The translations under genes were made by a program, and so were the position numbers. Positions 1 to 8,527 of a DNA stretch of 64,000 bases are shown here, piece after piece (positions within the stretch are counted from its first letter, which is position 1; every line of letters starts with the position of its first letter). The stretch comes from an uncultured Clostridia bacterium (GTDB lineage Bacteria; Bacillota; Clostridia; Christensenellales; UBA1242): NCBI GenBank assembly GCA_947053595.1, contig CAMRSX010000002.1:1-64000 (forward strand), read 5' to 3'. The notes beneath the pieces are model-generated. The model was not told the DNA's origin, made no database searches, and saw only the letters and a program-made list of their open reading frames with translations.

Positions 1-35
1 GCAAAAAAGTTGCTGGTTAAGCCAAGGGGTGGAAA

Positions 36-1394
36 ATGGAAAAGTCGGAATTTTATATCATTGTTGAAAAACTGATTAGACCGCTTTTTACGGGCTCTTT
101 TCTTGCTGGCGAAATGGAATCTTCTGCAAGAGATTTGGAAGTTGCACTGGGCAAGGGCAACACCATTCTTTTGAAGCCAACCAAGATGGATGATTATCGT
201 CTTATTCTCAGGCGTGGACAGGCTTTTAAATCTTTTGAGGTGGAACTTGTTCGTTCCATTGTGCGCGAAATCAACACAATTTCTGAAATGAACATTTCTG
301 ACAAGATGTATTTAAATCATCTTTACAGTTTGGCCATTGAAAAGAGTTTGATTGAAAGCATAACCGACAGCGGCTCGGACACCATTTTGGGCGTGATTTC
401 GGGGCTGGAGAGGTGGGCAACAAGAACCTACGAGGGCTCCACGGTGAAATCTGGCATTTTGGTTAACCTTTCTGCAACAAGTGATTCGGTGAATCAGGCG
501 TCATATCGCAACATTATAAACAAAGACTTTTTTGCCCTTTTTTCTGACGGCATTTCTTCTTTTATTGAGTTTGACAGAAATGGCAACTTGCTGGGATATA
601 TCAATCTGAAGAAAACCAAAACTGTGCCAACAATTTCTCCAAATGTGTTTGACCGCATTGCAAGAGTTTGCAACGAAAAAAGAATTGGCATTGTTTTGAC
701 AGAGCAAGAAGACATCTTAATTTTTGCAGCAAGGCAACTGTTGTTTGCAAAGAGAAACGGGCGCTGGTGCATTTATTCTCACGATGAAATCATCAGGCTT
801 TTGCAAAACAACGTTTCATACACTGCAAAAGAAATTAGGCGGGCAATTTACAACACGGCGCTGGATTGTTCGTTTTCTTATAAGGGCGCGTGCATTGCTT
901 ATGTCAACAAAGACAAAACTGCTGATGCGTTGAGGCACATTGATGCTGCGGACATCATTTCTGAAAGCCATTTTGACATGAAGAAGCAGTTGGAGCTGGA
1001 AGAAGCGGGGAAGTTGTATAACATTGGCAGCGCAAAGGGCATCATTGACAAGTTCAGTTTGTCTTATGAAGAGTTTTTAAACAAAAACGACTGCTTGAAA
1101 ACCATTGCCATAAGAAAAATTGTTGCAGGCAAGAAACTTCACGAGCTGGACAGAAAGTTGATTGAAGAGATGACTTCTGTGGACGGGGCAACCATTGTGG
1201 ATTATGACGGCACCATCATTGCTGTTGGCGCAATCATCAAAATTGAGGCGGGCAGCAGTGGCGGCGGAAGGCTGGCGGCAACAACCACCATGGCAAGATA
1301 TGGCGTGGCGATTAAGGTTTCGCAAGATGGCATCATGCAGGGATATTCTTTTGACAAGCAGGGCAAGGTGAAGCAAATTTTCAATGTTGGCTGA
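36..1394 (+). CDS. Protein with DisA/DAC-like C-terminal nucleotide-binding domain
   Basis: A 452-residue protein with no signal peptide or membrane segment. The C-terminal part resembles the diadenylate cyclase (DAC, DisA_N) fold: a DGA motif at residues 383-385, then a VGAII strand, then GGGRLAA at 409-415. In true cyclases the second motif is RHR; here GGGR replaces it, so cyclic di-AMP synthesis is doubtful and a nucleotide-sensing role is more likely. The N-terminal 280 residues match no family I recognise. The start follows AAGGGGTGG with good spacing. A possible upstream gene ends at base 20 (TAA). The next gene is rnpB with its own promoter. The DAC-like assignment rests on motif order only, and the specific subfamily is not assigned. 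Confidence 0.6.
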   Translation: MEKSEFYIIVEKLIRPLFTGSFLAGEMESSARDLEVALGKGNTILLKPTKMDDYRLILRRGQAFKSFEVELVRSIVREINTISEMNISDKMYLNHLYSLAIEKSLIESITDSGSDTILGVISGLERWATRTYEGSTVKSGILVNLSATSDSVNQASYRNIINKDFFALFSDGISSFIEFDRNGNLLGYINLKKTKTVPTISPNVFDRIARVCNEKRIGIVLTEQEDILIFAARQLLFAKRNGRWCIYSHDEIIRLLQNNVSYTAKEIRRAIYNTALDCSFSYKGACIAYVNKDKTADALRHIDAADIISESHFDMKKQLELEEAGKLYNIGSAKGIIDKFSLSYEEFLNKNDCLKTIAIRKIVAGKKLHELDRKLIEEMTSVDGATIVDYDGTIIAVGAIIKIEAGSSGGGRLAATTTMARYGVAIKVSQDGIMQGYSFDKQGKVKQIFNVG

Positions 1395-1412
1395 GAAAAG
1401 CGGGCACTGAAC

Positions 1413-1441
1413 TTGACAAAAACCAATTTTTGTGATATGAT
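1413..1441 (+). promoter_or_regulatory. rnpB promoter
   Basis: TTGACA at 1413-1418, a 17-base spacer and TATGAT at 1436-1441 preceded by TG one base upstream (extended -10). Start of transcription is predicted at about 1448, exactly the first base of the RNase P RNA P1 helix. Confidence 0.85.
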
Positions 1442-1447
1442 TGTGTT

Positions 1448-1793
1448 GTCAGTTAACCAGATGGTCGCTGTGTGCTTGTGATGAGCACAGAGAGGAAAGT
1501 CCGAGCATCAAAAGAACAGGGTGCCAGCTAACGACTGGTGGAGGCGACTTCAAGGACAGTGCAACAGAAATAGACTGCCTTAAATTTTTAAGGTGATGGT
1601 GGAAAGGTGAGGTAAGAGCTCACCGGACGATTGGCAACAATCGTTGCTCTGTAAACCCCACCCGATGCAAGGTTAAGTTTGGGCAAATGTGCGTTCTTTC
1701 ACGCCCAACAAAAACACCGCTGGAACTTGTTGGTGACAACAAGTCTGGATAGATGACCATCCAAAACAGAACTCGGCTTATAGATTAGCTGAC
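1448..1793 (+). ncRNA. rnpB: RNase P RNA (catalytic subunit)
   Basis: The ribozyme that removes tRNA 5' leaders. Universal signatures are present: GAGGAAAGTCC near the 5' end, the central ACAGAAA and GTAAACCCC segments, and the 3' ACTCGGCTTATAG segment. The ends pair to form helix P1: GTCAGTTAA at 1448-1456 with TTAGCTGAC at 1785-1793, with one G-U pair. A GGTGAG-GTAAGA-GCTCACC hairpin is as in bacterial RNase P. Ends are set by P1 pairing and by the strong promoter just upstream. Confidence 0.96.
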
Positions 1794-1795
1794 TT

Positions 1796-1822
1796 TAAAA
1801 AGGCAACTTGTTGTCTTTTTTT
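1796..1822 (+). terminator. Intrinsic terminator after rnpB
   Basis: GGCAAC-TT-GTTGTC short hairpin followed by a run of T. Confidence 0.65.
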
Positions 1823-1884
1823 CTTTTCTTTTTTTCTTTTCTTTTTTTTATTTACTTTTTTTCTTTTTTTTTCTTTTGGTGTGA
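1811..1884 (+). repeat. Polypyrimidine low-complexity tract
   Basis: About 75 bases made almost only of T with single C residues, directly after the rnpB terminator. A Phe-rich open frame through it is a by-product of composition and is not called as a gene. Confidence 0.7.
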
Positions 1885-1929
1885 TTTACTTTTTGCGTGG
1901 CACATATGGTTTTGTTTTTTTTGTTGCGC

Positions 1930-1985
1930 TTGCATAATACACTTTGCATTGTGTGTTATGTGCTGCATATCACACAATATATTGA
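1930..1985. repeat. Dispersed palindromic repeat A, copy 1
   Basis: Imperfect palindromic element built from the arms TGCATAAYACAC and GTGTGTTATGTGC, ending in CACACAATATATTG. It shares these arms with copies near 10.66, 40.33, 42.86, 51.82, 51.87 and 53.94 kb. Confidence 0.6.
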
Positions 1986-2037
1986 TTTTTGAAGCGCTTT
2001 GGCTTTTTATGTCTTAAAACTTTTGTTTTTGGCAATA

Positions 2038-3282
2038 ATGCAGTTTATGAAAAAGAAAGAGTGTGTTGAAAAGGCAAAAATGGCCATATTGAACAGGGTG
2101 CGATTTCATGCGCCAGTGGTGTATGATGACAACATTGATTTGAAACTGCTGCAAACCTTTGGAGTGGATGTTTCTGTGCCAATTTTTAAGTTTGACAAAG
2201 GGCTGAACTGCATTTTGCTTTCTGCGTTTGCCCTTGCGCAAAAGGAAGAAAAGTTTAATGTGCTTATGTGTGAAGAGGGGCTTGGCAAGCTGAAGAAGAA
2301 AGCGATTAAGAAAATTGAAAACTTGGTGTTGTATGATTTATACAGTTGCCCAGCAAAGTTTATTGAGATGACCAATAAGCTTAACATCAATTATGCATCT
2401 TCATCCAATTATAATGTTGTGTTTAAGGACAAGTTCTTTAAAGTGCAAAATCAAATTTTAAACCCGTCATATGACGAGTTTTGTCTGCGCCAGACCACAT
2501 TGGTGGACAGCTTTTTTGTGGATTATCAGGAATTTGTTTTGAATGGAAACAATGTGCTTGTGAAAGTTCAAAACAAAGCCAAGCAGCAAAAAGAGGTGAC
2601 CTTGGAGTTGAATGTGCCCCTTGAGAGGGGATATTATCTGTTTAAAAAGATGCAAAAAAGTGTGCTGATTGAATCTTTGCAGACAAGAAAGCGAATGTTC
2701 TTGAATTTTTTGTGCAAAAATGCCAAATTTTCTTTTTCCAATGTGGATGGGCTGGAAAACTCGGTGTTTTGTTGCATCAATGTGAAAGTGAAGCTGAGCC
2801 TTTTGCCAGAAGAGGAGCAATTTGTGTTTTTCAACTTGGGAGAAGAGAAGTTTTCATTTGCAGGTTTGAAGGAAATTTTGCATTTTAAACAGCTTTCAAG
2901 GCAAAAGTCTTGCGAAATTTTTAATTTGCAGGTTAAAACCAAAAACCCAAAGTTTGACTTCTTCTTCAACCGCACGCTTCCACAAAAAATTTGGCTGAAC
3001 TGGCTGAACGGAGAAGAAAATTTGCCGCTTGAGCAAAAGTATGTCAATTTGAAGCGGCTTTTCATTAAAGGAGTGCAAGAGATTTCGCTTGTGAATTTTA
3101 GGGAGATTGGACTTAGAGAGCTTGGCATCTTTAATGGGCAGTATTACAAAAAAATTCTTGTGGTGAAGGGGGAGGAAAAGTTTTTGCGCGTGGGTCGCAC
3201 ATTTTTCTATAACATCAACGGCATAACAAATCGGTCTTTGGGCAGCGAAGAGCCCATGACTGTTTGCTTTGGAGAGGGATGA
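2038..3282 (+). CDS. Hypothetical protein
   Basis: About 414 residues, rich in Phe, Lys and Asn, with no signal peptide or clear membrane segment. The start is uncertain: ATG at 2038 and 2047 and TTG at 1999 lack a ribosome binding site, while ATG at 2080 has AAAAGG six bases upstream, so the true protein may begin at 2080. The pattern of beta-strand-like stretches and the segment near residue 320 (FDFFFNRTLPQKIWLNWL) vaguely recall the sandwich-to-barrel transition of GH94/GT36 phosphorylases, but no catalytic domain follows and I do not assign that function. It stands alone between rnpB and ddl. Confidence 0.6.
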   Translation: MQFMKKKECVEKAKMAILNRVRFHAPVVYDDNIDLKLLQTFGVDVSVPIFKFDKGLNCILLSAFALAQKEEKFNVLMCEEGLGKLKKKAIKKIENLVLYDLYSCPAKFIEMTNKLNINYASSSNYNVVFKDKFFKVQNQILNPSYDEFCLRQTTLVDSFFVDYQEFVLNGNNVLVKVQNKAKQQKEVTLELNVPLERGYYLFKKMQKSVLIESLQTRKRMFLNFLCKNAKFSFSNVDGLENSVFCCINVKVKLSLLPEEEQFVFFNLGEEKFSFAGLKEILHFKQLSRQKSCEIFNLQVKTKNPKFDFFFNRTLPQKIWLNWLNGEENLPLEQKYVNLKRLFIKGVQEISLVNFREIGLRELGIFNGQYYKKILVVKGEEKFLRVGRTFFYNINGITNRSLGSEEPMTVCFGEG

Positions 3283-3486
3283 TTTTGATGTTGGCTTGTT
3301 TGGCTGCTTGCTGTCACTTGTTTTTGCCATCTGTTGATTGCTGACTTTAAATTTGAAATTTTTGCGTTTGTTAATTGATGACTTAGTTTTGGCTTTTTGG
3401 TGTTGGTTGCTTGCTTTTGTTTTAAGTTGATTTGCTTGTTGTTTGTGGCTTGCTTTGTTTGTGGGTTGTAGCCTGTTGTTGTTTTG

Positions 3487-3507
3487 GGGTGAGTTTTCAC
3501 CCTTTTT
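3487..3507 (+). terminator. Intrinsic terminator
   Basis: GGGTGA-GTTT-TCACCC hairpin followed by TTTTT, between the hypothetical gene and ddl. The preceding stretch 3283-3486 holds no gene; it is strikingly rich in T and G with many TTG and GCTTG steps. Confidence 0.7.
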
Positions 3508-3581
3508 ATCATTTTTGCCTTTTCTTACATATTTATTTTACAGAGCGTATGACGCCCTAAGTTTTTGTGAGGGAGAGGTTT

Positions 3582-4691
3582 ATGAAAGATAAAGTTTTGT
3601 TGATTTATGGTGGAAAAAGCGTGGAGCACGACATTTCAATCATAACTGCATTGCAGGCGGAAAAGCAGGCCAGCAAGTTGTATGATGTTTTGCTTTGCTA
3701 TGTTGACCGCGAGGGCAAATGGTGGCTTGCTGACAATTTGGCGGACATCGACATATATCAAAATTTTGCCAAAAAAGTGAAAAATGCACGGCAAGTGAGT
3801 TTGTTGCTGGGAGAGAAAACTTTGCTTGTGAAAAAGGGAAAGAAGTTTGTTTCTTTTGCAAACATTGCTGTTGTGCTTAACTGTTGTCATGGCAATTTGG
3901 GGGAAGATGGTTGTGTGCAGGGGCTGTTTAGGCTGTGCGGTATTCCGCAGACCAGTGGGGGCGTGACATCCTCGGCGCTTTGCATGGATAAGGTGTTGAT
4001 GAAGGATGTTTGCAAGGCAAACGGCATCAAAACTCCGCAATACATATCCTTTGTTGGTAAACAACAGTTTTCTGTCAACAAAACTTTGAAGGCGCTGAAG
4101 TTTCCGATGGTTGTCAAGCCTTCCAATTTGGGAAGTTCCATTGGCATTTCCATCTGCAAAGACGAAAAACAGCTTTGCGATGCGGTGGATTTGGCGCTGA
4201 GTTTTGACCGCAAAATTTTGATTGAAAAGTTGATTGATAATTTGAGGGAATTTAATTGTGCTTGTTTGGCATATCAAGGGCAGAACATTGTTTCGCATGT
4301 TAATGAGGTGACAAACAAGGGCGAAATTTATTCCTTTGAAGACAAATATCTCTCCTCTGGAGGCAAGGGGCAAGAGGCGGAAAAAAGCCTTGCAAGAAAA
4401 ATCAAAAACCTTACCGAAAAGGTGTATGGACTGTTTGACTGCAAGGGTATTGTGCGGGTGGATTTTTTGTATGACGAAGCTTCGGACGAACTTTTTGTGA
4501 ACGAAATCAATTCCATTCCGGGGTCGTTGGCGTTTTATTTGTTTAAGGAGCTTTCCTTTAAGGAGCTTTTGGAAGCCACAATCTCGCAAAGCTTGGCAGA
4601 TTTTGAGCAGCAGCAGAAGCTTGTGACAAGTTTTGAAAGTGGTGCGCTTAAAACTTTTGCTGAGGTTGCGCAAAACGCTGTGAAAAAATGA
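3582..4691 (+). CDS. ddl: D-alanine--D-alanine ligase
   Basis: Joins two D-Ala residues with ATP to give the end of the peptidoglycan stem peptide; cytoplasmic. 369 residues, normal for Ddl. Seen: N-terminal LLIYGGKSVEHDIS, HGNLGEDG at about 103-110, a GGVTSSALCMDK segment, the ATP-grasp VVKPSNLGSSIG stretch and the C-terminal Mg-binding NEINSIPGS at about 307. ATG at 3582 is chosen over GTG at 3567 because GGGAGAGG lies just before it. It opens the cell-wall gene group and is followed by its own weak terminator before murE. Confidence 0.95.
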   Translation: MKDKVLLIYGGKSVEHDISIITALQAEKQASKLYDVLLCYVDREGKWWLADNLADIDIYQNFAKKVKNARQVSLLLGEKTLLVKKGKKFVSFANIAVVLNCCHGNLGEDGCVQGLFRLCGIPQTSGGVTSSALCMDKVLMKDVCKANGIKTPQYISFVGKQQFSVNKTLKALKFPMVVKPSNLGSSIGISICKDEKQLCDAVDLALSFDRKILIEKLIDNLREFNCACLAYQGQNIVSHVNEVTNKGEIYSFEDKYLSSGGKGQEAEKSLARKIKNLTEKVYGLFDCKGIVRVDFLYDEASDELFVNEINSIPGSLAFYLFKELSFKELLEATISQSLADFEQQQKLVTSFESGALKTFAEVAQNAVKK

Positions 4692-4713
4692 CATTGCAAA
4701 ATATGTCATTTTT
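4687..4713 (+). terminator. Probable terminator after ddl
   Basis: ATGACAT-TGCAAAAT-ATGTCAT hairpin followed by TTTTT; its left arm includes the ddl stop codon. Confidence 0.55.
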
Positions 4714-4781
4714 AAACTTATTTTGGCTTGGCACGCAAAAAGCGGTTGGGGAAATATTAGAATATGAATAAAGGAGAAAGT

Positions 4782-6248
4782 ATGCTTCTTAGAAACATTT
4801 TGGATGAAAAGATTGGCGCTGTGCAGTTTAAGGAAGGCTTGCTTGAAAAGAAGATTGAAAAAATTTGTCGCGACCACCGTGATGTGCAGGAGGGGGATGT
4901 TTTCTTTTGTCTTTCTGCGGACGAAGAAAAGGCAAAAGATTTTTGCAAGCAGGCTGAAGAAAGAGGCGCAAGTGTGGTTATCAGCCAGTTTGAGCTGATG
5001 TATGAAAACGCCATTTGCGTGGACGATGTGAGGGAGGTTTTTGCGCACGCGTGCGCAAATTATTATGACCGCGCGTGTGACGAACTGCGTATCATTGGGG
5101 TGACGGGCACAAATGGCAAAACCACCATAACGCATTTGGTGGCCAGTGTTTTGAACAAATATGGCAAAAAGGCAGCTGTGATTGGCACGAATGGCGTATT
5201 TTTTGACGGGAAGGCATATGAATGCCCGCTGACAACGCCAGATGCCGACTTTTTGCACAAAACATTTTTTGAACTGAGAAACAAGGGCGCAGAGTTTGTG
5301 GTTATGGAGGTGTCTGCGCATGCGATTGAGCAAAAACGCATCAATGGTATCAACTTTGAGATTGGTGTTTTAACCAACATCACGCAAGACCATTTGGATT
5401 ATTTCAAAACATTTGAGAATTATAAAAACACCAAACTTAAGTTTCTTTCAAAGCAGCACGTTTGTCAGTGCGTGATTTGTGTGGATGACATTGAATCGCG
5501 AAACGCCTTGCACGCTTGCGATGTGCCAGTGCTGACTTATGGCATAAAAAACCCAAGTGACGTGTTTGCCATCGACCTTTGTTGCACCATGGATGGGGCG
5601 CACTTTGTTGCCAATGTGTGCGACAGCGTTATGGAAATAAAAACCAATTTGATTGGGCAATATAATGTTGAAAATGCCTTGGCAACTCTTGCAGTTTGCA
5701 AGTTGTTGGGCTTGGATGAAAAGCAGCTTTGCGAAGGGCTTGGCTATGTTTTGCCTGCGGAAGGACGCTTTAATGTCATCAACTTTTCTGGCAAATATGT
5801 TGTGATTGATTTTGCGCATTCGCCAGACGGGCTGGAAAAAGTGCTTCAAACTGCCAAGCAGCTGGCTGAAGGCAAGGTTTTTGTGGTGTTTGGTTGCGGG
5901 GGAAACAGGGACAAATTGAAGCGCTCTAAGATGGGCGAAATTGCGGAGAAACTTGCTGATGTGGTTTGCCTTACGGATGATAATCCGCGCTTTGAAAAAT
6001 CGGAGGACATCATTGCGGACATTGAAACTGGCATGAAAAGTGCGCACTTTGTTGTGCCAAGGCGTGCAGAGGCAATTTGCAAGATGATTGAAAGTGCGGC
6101 GGTGGGCGACATTATTGTGGTGGCTGGCAAAGGTGCGGAAAAGTTTCAAGAAGTGAATGGTCAAAAGTATCCTTTCAACGATTTTGATGTTGTTTATGGA
6201 CATTTTAAACAGAGCGACCCAATTTTTAACAGGGGGAAAGAATGGTAG
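4782..6248 (+). CDS. murE: UDP-N-acetylmuramoyl-L-alanyl-D-glutamate ligase (meso-DAP type)
   Basis: Adds the third amino acid to the peptidoglycan stem, ATP-dependent, cytoplasmic. 488 residues. Seen: P-loop TGTNGKTT at 108-115, the TTPDADFLHK segment, MEVSAHAIEQKR, NITQDHLDY, and DNPR at 400-403 followed by F-E. DNPR in this place is the known signature of enzymes adding meso-diaminopimelate rather than lysine. ATG at 4782 has AAAGGAG eight bases upstream and is preferred to 4764. It overlaps mraY by 7 bases, so the two are translationally coupled. murF, which usually follows murE, is absent here. Confidence 0.95.
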   Translation: MLLRNILDEKIGAVQFKEGLLEKKIEKICRDHRDVQEGDVFFCLSADEEKAKDFCKQAEERGASVVISQFELMYENAICVDDVREVFAHACANYYDRACDELRIIGVTGTNGKTTITHLVASVLNKYGKKAAVIGTNGVFFDGKAYECPLTTPDADFLHKTFFELRNKGAEFVVMEVSAHAIEQKRINGINFEIGVLTNITQDHLDYFKTFENYKNTKLKFLSKQHVCQCVICVDDIESRNALHACDVPVLTYGIKNPSDVFAIDLCCTMDGAHFVANVCDSVMEIKTNLIGQYNVENALATLAVCKLLGLDEKQLCEGLGYVLPAEGRFNVINFSGKYVVIDFAHSPDGLEKVLQTAKQLAEGKVFVVFGCGGNRDKLKRSKMGEIAEKLADVVCLTDDNPRFEKSEDIIADIETGMKSAHFVVPRRAEAICKMIESAAVGDIIVVAGKGAEKFQEVNGQKYPFNDFDVVYGHFKQSDPIFNRGKEW

Positions 6249-7207
6249 TTAAATTTATTATTTGTGGCTTGTTGTGTTTGTTGTTTTCCACGCTGATTGC
6301 ACCTGTGGTGCTTTGGTTTTGCAAAAAACTGAAAGCATCACAAAGCATTTTGCATTATGTGGACAAGCATGCTTCCAAAGAGGGCACTCCAACCATGGGC
6401 GGCATCATCTTTTTGCTGGCACTGATTTTTGCTTGCTGCTTTTTGCTGGATTATGACTGCTTTTTTGCTTGGTTTGCTGTTGCCGTCACTTTTTGCTATG
6501 CCATTTTGGGCTTTTTGGACGATTTCATCAAGGTTCACTTTCATCACAATGAGGGCTTGAAGCCATATCAAAAAATTGTGGGACAAGTTGGCATTGCACT
6601 GGTTGTGGGGGTGTATGTTTTTTTGACAGGCGGGACAAGCCTCTCGTTTTTTGGGCTTTCGTTTGACATTGGCTGGGCTGTCATTCCGCTGGTGGTGTTG
6701 GTGCTGGTTGCCACCGCCAACAGTGTCAACCTCACGGACGGCTTGGACGGGCTTGCAGGCGGTGTGAGCTTTGTGTTTGTTTTGGTGTTTGGTGTGATTT
6801 TGGCGTGCATTGGAAATGTGGAAATGAACAACTTGGCAATGCTTTGCTTTGGGCTTTGCGGCGGAATTTTGGGCTTTTTGATGTTCAACTGTTTTCCTGC
6901 CAAAATCTTTATGGGGGACACGGGCAGCTTGGCGCTTGGCGGCTTTATTGGTGTGGTGAGCGTGCTTTCTGGACTGGAGCTTTTGCTTCCAATTATGGGC
7001 ATTATGTTTGTGCTTTCGGCGCTTTCGGACATAATTCAGGTTTTGCATTATAAGCGCACAAAAAAGAGGGTGTTTTTGATGGCACCACTTCATCATCATT
7101 TTGAGAAAAAAGGAGTGCATGAAAACAGAATTGTCATCGTATATATAGTTATAACGATGGCGGTTTCACTTTCTGTTTTGGCTTTGAACCTTGCCATTGG
7201 AATTTAA
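6242..7207 (+). CDS. mraY: Phospho-N-acetylmuramoyl-pentapeptide-transferase
   Basis: Integral membrane enzyme moving phospho-MurNAc-pentapeptide from UDP to undecaprenyl phosphate, forming lipid I. 321 residues with about ten membrane helices. Family motifs: TMGGIIF near the N-terminus, FLDDFIK, NLTDGLDGLAGG from residue 163, MGDTGSLALGG from 224, and the histidine cluster PLHHHFE around 284. Its ATG lies inside the end of murE after AGGGGGAAAGA. murD follows after 15 bases. Confidence 0.96.
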   Translation: MVVKFIICGLLCLLFSTLIAPVVLWFCKKLKASQSILHYVDKHASKEGTPTMGGIIFLLALIFACCFLLDYDCFFAWFAVAVTFCYAILGFLDDFIKVHFHHNEGLKPYQKIVGQVGIALVVGVYVFLTGGTSLSFFGLSFDIGWAVIPLVVLVLVATANSVNLTDGLDGLAGGVSFVFVLVFGVILACIGNVEMNNLAMLCFGLCGGILGFLMFNCFPAKIFMGDTGSLALGGFIGVVSVLSGLELLLPIMGIMFVLSALSDIIQVLHYKRTKKRVFLMAPLHHHFEKKGVHENRIVIVYIVITMAVSLSVLALNLAIGI

Positions 7208-7222
7208 AATTTTAAGGCAGAA

Positions 7223-8527
7223 ATGATGAAACTTAAAAACAAAAAGGTTTTGATTTATGGACTGGGAGATAGTGGACGAGCTGTCATCAAACTTCTAAAC
7301 AAGTTTGAGGCACACATAAGTTTTTTTGACGACGATGTGAGGTTTTTTGATTATATTGGCTTTGTTCGAAATCCGCTGCTTGTGAAGTGGGATTTGGTGG
7401 TTGTCAGCCCCGGCGTGAAGGTGAGAGGCAACGAGCTTTTGCACAAGTTGGCAAAAACAGGTGTGCCAATCATGTCCGAATTGGACTTTGCATATCTTCA
7501 CAGCAAGGGAAAAATTGTGGCAATCACAGGCACAAATGGCAAAACCACAGTCAGCATGCTTTGTCACAAAATTTTGAAAGAGGCGGGCTTTGAAACCTTT
7601 TTGTGCGGAAACATTGGTTTGCCGTTTTCTTCTGTTTGCGACAAGACAACTGACAAAAGTGTCACTGTGTGTGAGGTGTCCAATTTTCAGCTTGAAACCA
7701 GCAGGTTTTTCAGAGCGGATGTGGCTTGCATTTTGAATGTTTTGCCCGACCACTTGGATAGGCACGGAAGCTTTGAAGAATATTTGCGCGTTAAGGGCAA
7801 AATTGCACAGCGCATGAAGCGCAGAGATATGCTGATTTTGAACCTTGATGACGAAAACTCCAAAAAGATGATTTTGCACAAGCGTTTTAAATATTTTTCC
7901 AAGCAAAAGCTGAAAAAGGGGGCGTATGTTTGGAAAAACACAATTTTCTTCAACAAAAAGCCAATCTTGTCTTTAAGTGACATTCCGCTTTGTGGAGAGA
8001 AGAACTTGGAGAATGTGCTGGCAAGTGTGGCAATTTGCTGTCAACTTAAAGTGGAAGCGCAAGCAATTAAAAAAGCTGTCAGAAACTTTGTGCCTGCAGC
8101 ACACAGAATGCAAGAGGTTGGGCAGGTGAATGGTGTCACATTTGTGGATGACAGCAAAGCCACAAATGTTGCTTCCACCATTGCGTGCGTTGAAGCTTTC
8201 AAAAACAAACCAATTTGGCTGCTGATGGGTGGGCAAGGGAAAGAGATTGACTATGCGCAGTTGTTCTCGCTTGGGTTTGTCATCAAAAAAGTGGTCTGCT
8301 TTGGGCAAGAGGGTGAAAAAATTCATAAGTCGGCGGTGCAGTTTAAATATGATTCGCAAGTTTTTGCTGGCTTTGATGAGGCTGTTTGCTTTTGCAAGAA
8401 AAATGCCAAAGAGGGAGAGTGCGTTTTGCTTTCGCCAGCGTGCGCCAGCTTTGACGAGTTTTCAAGCTATGCTGAAAGAGGCGAGCGTTTTGCCAATTTA
8501 ATTTTGGGGTGCGCCGATGAAAACTGA
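7223..8527 (+). CDS. murD: UDP-N-acetylmuramoylalanine--D-glutamate ligase
   Basis: Adds D-Glu to UDP-MurNAc-L-Ala, ATP-dependent, cytoplasmic. 434 residues, typical. Seen: N-terminal Rossmann-like VLIYGLGDSGRA, P-loop TGTNGKTT at 102-109, NVLPDHLDRHGS, and FVDDSKATN with LLMGGQGK in the C-terminal half. Start could be ATG 7223 or 7226; AAGG lies about 8 bases upstream. Its last 11 bases overlap ftsW. Confidence 0.95.
   Translation: MMKLKNKKVLIYGLGDSGRAVIKLLNKFEAHISFFDDDVRFFDYIGFVRNPLLVKWDLVVVSPGVKVRGNELLHKLAKTGVPIMSELDFAYLHSKGKIVAITGTNGKTTVSMLCHKILKEAGFETFLCGNIGLPFSSVCDKTTDKSVTVCEVSNFQLETSRFFRADVACILNVLPDHLDRHGSFEEYLRVKGKIAQRMKRRDMLILNLDDENSKKMILHKRFKYFSKQKLKKGAYVWKNTIFFNKKPILSLSDIPLCGEKNLENVLASVAICCQLKVEAQAIKKAVRNFVPAAHRMQEVGQVNGVTFVDDSKATNVASTIACVEAFKNKPIWLLMGGQGKEIDYAQLFSLGFVIKKVVCFGQEGEKIHKSAVQFKYDSQVFAGFDEAVCFCKKNAKEGECVLLSPACASFDEFSSYAERGERFANLILGCADEN

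Noticed and set aside
1808..2017. Open frame coding a Phe-rich peptide
   Set aside because: Pure by-product of the polypyrimidine tract after the rnpB terminator.
3636..5333. Long open frame of 565 codons on the minus strand
   Set aside because: It lies opposite ddl and murE, has no ribosome binding site, and reads as shadow sequence rich in His, Gln and Asn; both sense genes are certain.
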